From contig JAJUJQ010000008.1 in assembly GCA_029265255.1 (NCBI GenBank), positions 1-64,000 of the forward strand: a stretch of DNA of 64,000 bases, written 5' to 3'. Below, piece after piece: positions 62,310 through 64,000 of this stretch. A model generated the notes under the pieces. It saw only the letters and a program-made list of their open reading frames with translations, was not told the DNA's origin and ran no database searches. The stretch comes from Spirochaetota bacterium. GTDB taxonomy: Bacteria > Spirochaetota > Spirochaetia > Treponematales > Rectinemataceae. The position numbers and the translations under genes were made by a program. Every line of letters begins with the position of its first letter. The stretch's first letter is position 1.

Positions 62310-63563
62310 ATGAATATCAGAAAAGGTGTCGTCATAGCACTGCTGCTCATGCTTGCGGCGGGATTTGCTTTAGGAGCCCAGACAGTGACCATTACTTACT
62401 GGCAGTATTTCTATGAGTCAAAGGTTAAGCTCATGGACGAGCTCATCAAGACATTTGAACAGCAGAATCCAGGTATAAAGGTCGAGCAGGTAACCTTTCC
62501 TTACGAAAGTTATAATCAGAAGGTAGCTGCTTCGATTCCTGCGGGAGAAGGACCAGAGGTCATCAATCTTTTTTATGGATGGCTTCCGATGTACGTAAAG
62601 GCAGGATACCTCCAAGAGCTTCCGCCCAGTGAGTTCAACAAGGCCTATTTCGAGAAGAATTATTATAATTTCGTTGCGGAATCAGTAGATTTCAACGGAA
62701 AATACTACGCCGCACCAACCGCTGTCCGGACTCTTGCATTGATCTGGAATAAAAAGCTTTTCAGAGAAGCAGGACTTGACCCGGAAAAACCGCCAAGAAC
62801 GCTTGATGAGCTTGCAACATATGCGAAAAAGCTTTCGAAATATGACGCGCAGGGGAACCTCGTCCAAGCAGGGCTTGCAATGCAGCCAACGGGTCAGGGA
62901 CACAACTGGATTCGCGAAATTCTCTTCCGCCAGTTTGGAAATATTCCATACAGTGCCGACTATCGCAAGGTGTCCTATGCGGATGACAGGGGGATTGCTG
63001 CTTTCCGCTGGTATACCGATCTGATTGTAAAGGACAAGGTTGGATATCCCAATTTTGCTACAGATGATGTCACCGCCTTCCGTTCTGGAAAGGCTGCAAT
63101 GAACATCGATGGGTCATTCCGAATCGCGACCCTCAATGCAATCAAGGACCTTGAGTGGGGCGCTGCTGAGCTGCCCTCGCATAACGGAATTAAATCCAAT
63201 TATGCTTCCTATTGGACGCATGCGATTGTCGCAGGTGTCAGCGGAAAGAAGCTCGAAGCCTCTGTTAAATTTTTGAAGTTCATTACTTCGCCGGAAGTGC
63301 AAGAGCTCTGGCTAAAGAATGTTGGGGAGCTCCCTGCGAGTCCATCGCTTGCCGCAAAATACAAGGACAATCCTGTATACGCGCCGTTCTTTAATGGACT
63401 CGCCTATGCACATGCGAGTCAATTCGTCGATGAAGCAGGTCAGAGGACTATACTTGTCGATGCGGTAGACAAGGTATGGCTTAAGAAAGTGGATCCAGCC
63501 ATAGCTCTTAAAGAAGCCGCGGCTGCTGAACAGAAACTGATCGACGATTTCTGGAAAAAATAA
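62310..63563 (+). CDS. ABC transporter sugar-binding protein
   Basis: A 417-residue family 1 solute-binding protein of the MalE/UgpB type. The signal peptide is MNIRKGVVIALLLMLAAGFA with cleavage near LGAQT. The mature part opens with TITYWQYFYESKVKLMDELI, then FEQQNPGIKVEQVTFPYESY, VINLFYGWLPMYVKAG and FRSGKAAMNIDGSF, all typical. No lipobox cysteine is seen. AGGAGG precedes ATG 62310. A MalF-type permease gene follows, with a hairpin between. The sugar is unknown. Confidence 0.92.
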   Translation: MNIRKGVVIALLLMLAAGFALGAQTVTITYWQYFYESKVKLMDELIKTFEQQNPGIKVEQVTFPYESYNQKVAASIPAGEGPEVINLFYGWLPMYVKAGYLQELPPSEFNKAYFEKNYYNFVAESVDFNGKYYAAPTAVRTLALIWNKKLFREAGLDPEKPPRTLDELATYAKKLSKYDAQGNLVQAGLAMQPTGQGHNWIREILFRQFGNIPYSADYRKVSYADDRGIAAFRWYTDLIVKDKVGYPNFATDDVTAFRSGKAAMNIDGSFRIATLNAIKDLEWGAAELPSHNGIKSNYASYWTHAIVAGVSGKKLEASVKFLKFITSPEVQELWLKNVGELPASPSLAAKYKDNPVYAPFFNGLAYAHASQFVDEAGQRTILVDAVDKVWLKKVDPAIALKEAAAAEQKLIDDFWKK

Positions 63564-63585
63564 ATACTTAATCAAGGCTATGAAT

Positions 63586-63614
63586 GACCGGACAGCCTGA
63601 AAAGCTGTCCGGTC
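63586..63614 (+). promoter_or_regulatory. Intercistronic hairpin after the binding-protein gene
   Basis: GACCGGACAGC and GCTGTCCGGTC form an 11-bp perfect stem with a 7-base loop. A TTTT run lies 6 bases later. It probably stabilises the binding-protein message or partly terminates before the permease gene. Confidence 0.75.
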
Positions 63615-63652
63615 AGCGCCTTTTGAATGCCGGACTCATGAGAGGTTGGCGC

Positions 63653-64000
63653 ATGACGCTAAAATCAAGAAAAGCATTTACTGCCTATGTCTTTCTCACG
63701 ATACCTCTTATTTTCTTTATTTCAGTACGTTTTGGCCCGATGCTGTACATGCTCGCGATGAGCTTCACCAACTGGAGCCTCATGCGAAAGGTCCCTGCAT
63801 TCGTTGGATTATCTAATTATGTCAAAGTGCTGAGCGATCCAGTATTCATACAATCACTGTGGAATACTGCCAGGTATGCGCTAATCGGAGCTCCAATTGT
63901 AATCATCATCAGCTTCCTTATCGCGCTTATGCTCGATATCATACCGAAAGGAAAAAGCGCCTTTCGGCTCATCTATGTCCTTCCGTATATTACTCCTGTG
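63653..64000 (+). CDS. Sugar ABC transporter permease (MalF/UgpA-like), cut by window end
   Basis: The first 116 residues of a CUT1 permease, still open at the window end. The N-terminus is KSRKAFTAYVFLTIPLIFF, followed by the MalF-type LYMLAMSFTNWSLM, FVGLSNYVKVLSDP and a second membrane segment (APIVIIISFLIALMLDII), then RLIYVLPYITPV. GAGAGG precedes ATG 63653. The EAA loop lies beyond the edge. Confidence 0.9.
   Translation, partial: MTLKSRKAFTAYVFLTIPLIFFISVRFGPMLYMLAMSFTNWSLMRKVPAFVGLSNYVKVLSDPVFIQSLWNTARYALIGAPIVIIISFLIALMLDIIPKGKSAFRLIYVLPYITPV

Noticed and set aside
1..64000. CRISPR arrays, insertion sequences or prophage genes
   Set aside because: No regularly spaced repeats, transposase, integrase or phage structural gene was seen anywhere in the window.

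Overview
The window is about 57% G+C by eye, densely coded and bacterial. The first 77 bases are the 3' end of a 5S rRNA gene, so it starts just downstream of an rRNA operon. Several features point to a free-living, fermentative spirochaete of the Treponema/Rectinema kind: nadK overlapping recN, several M23-type envelope proteins, a divergent second EF-G, sugar ABC importers without their own ATPase, and a UGP-type uridylyltransferase next to a Glk-type glucokinase. The phylum is an inference from gene content; no 16S is present.

Layout. 0.1-10.4 kb: housekeeping and envelope genes (a DegT-like protein without its PLP lysine, nadK, recN, cdd, two exported proteins, a YggS-type PLP protein, apt, gpmI, a CYTH protein). 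10.5-22.6 kb: a plus-strand operon behind two perfect 12-bp palindromes: LacI regulator, ADP-ribosylglycohydrolase, two ABC permeases, solute-binding protein, a second ADP-ribosylglycohydrolase, a fused citrate lyase gamma-beta subunit, citrate lyase alpha subunit, and a phosphatase/ADP-ribosylglycohydrolase fusion. 22.6-38.1 kb: a minus-strand defence island with an AbiE toxin-antitoxin pair, a decayed gene, and a tightly coupled four-gene system (YprA/DruE-like helicase with DUF1998, SNF2-like helicase, Eco57I-type methylase, HNH nuclease) that mixes DISARM and Druantia features. 38.3-46.8 kb: FAD oxidoreductase, DUF72 protein, tRNA-Val, PfkB kinase, Lon and a molybdopterin oxidoreductase. 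46.7-54.0 kb: mainly minus-strand genes including a glucose-to-UDP-glucose set (glucokinase, phosphohexomutase, UTP-glucose-1-phosphate uridylyltransferase), an exonuclease, an M23 lipoprotein and a Gph-like phosphatase. 54.1-57.7 kb: SPFH protein, nrdR and the EF-G paralogue. 57.9-61.5 kb: mgtA with a PTS IIA-like gene behind a leader that encodes a 37-residue peptide. 61.6-64.0 kb: tRNA-Pro, tRNA-Arg and the start of another sugar ABC importer, cut by the window edge.

Most interesting points. (1) The mgtA leader combines a small ORF with an acidic/proline run and RNA arms that can sequester the mgtA ribosome-binding site; it looks like an MgtL-type low-Mg2+ switch. (2) The defence operon is a DISARM/Druantia hybrid with an HNH nuclease. 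(3) The ADP-ribosylglycohydrolase/citrate-lyase operon has no recognised function; its CitD domain has lysine where the prosthetic-group serine is expected, and the glycohydrolase family cleaves a linkage like the one in that prosthetic group.

All calls come from reading the sequence and remembered family motifs. No database search or structure prediction was run.
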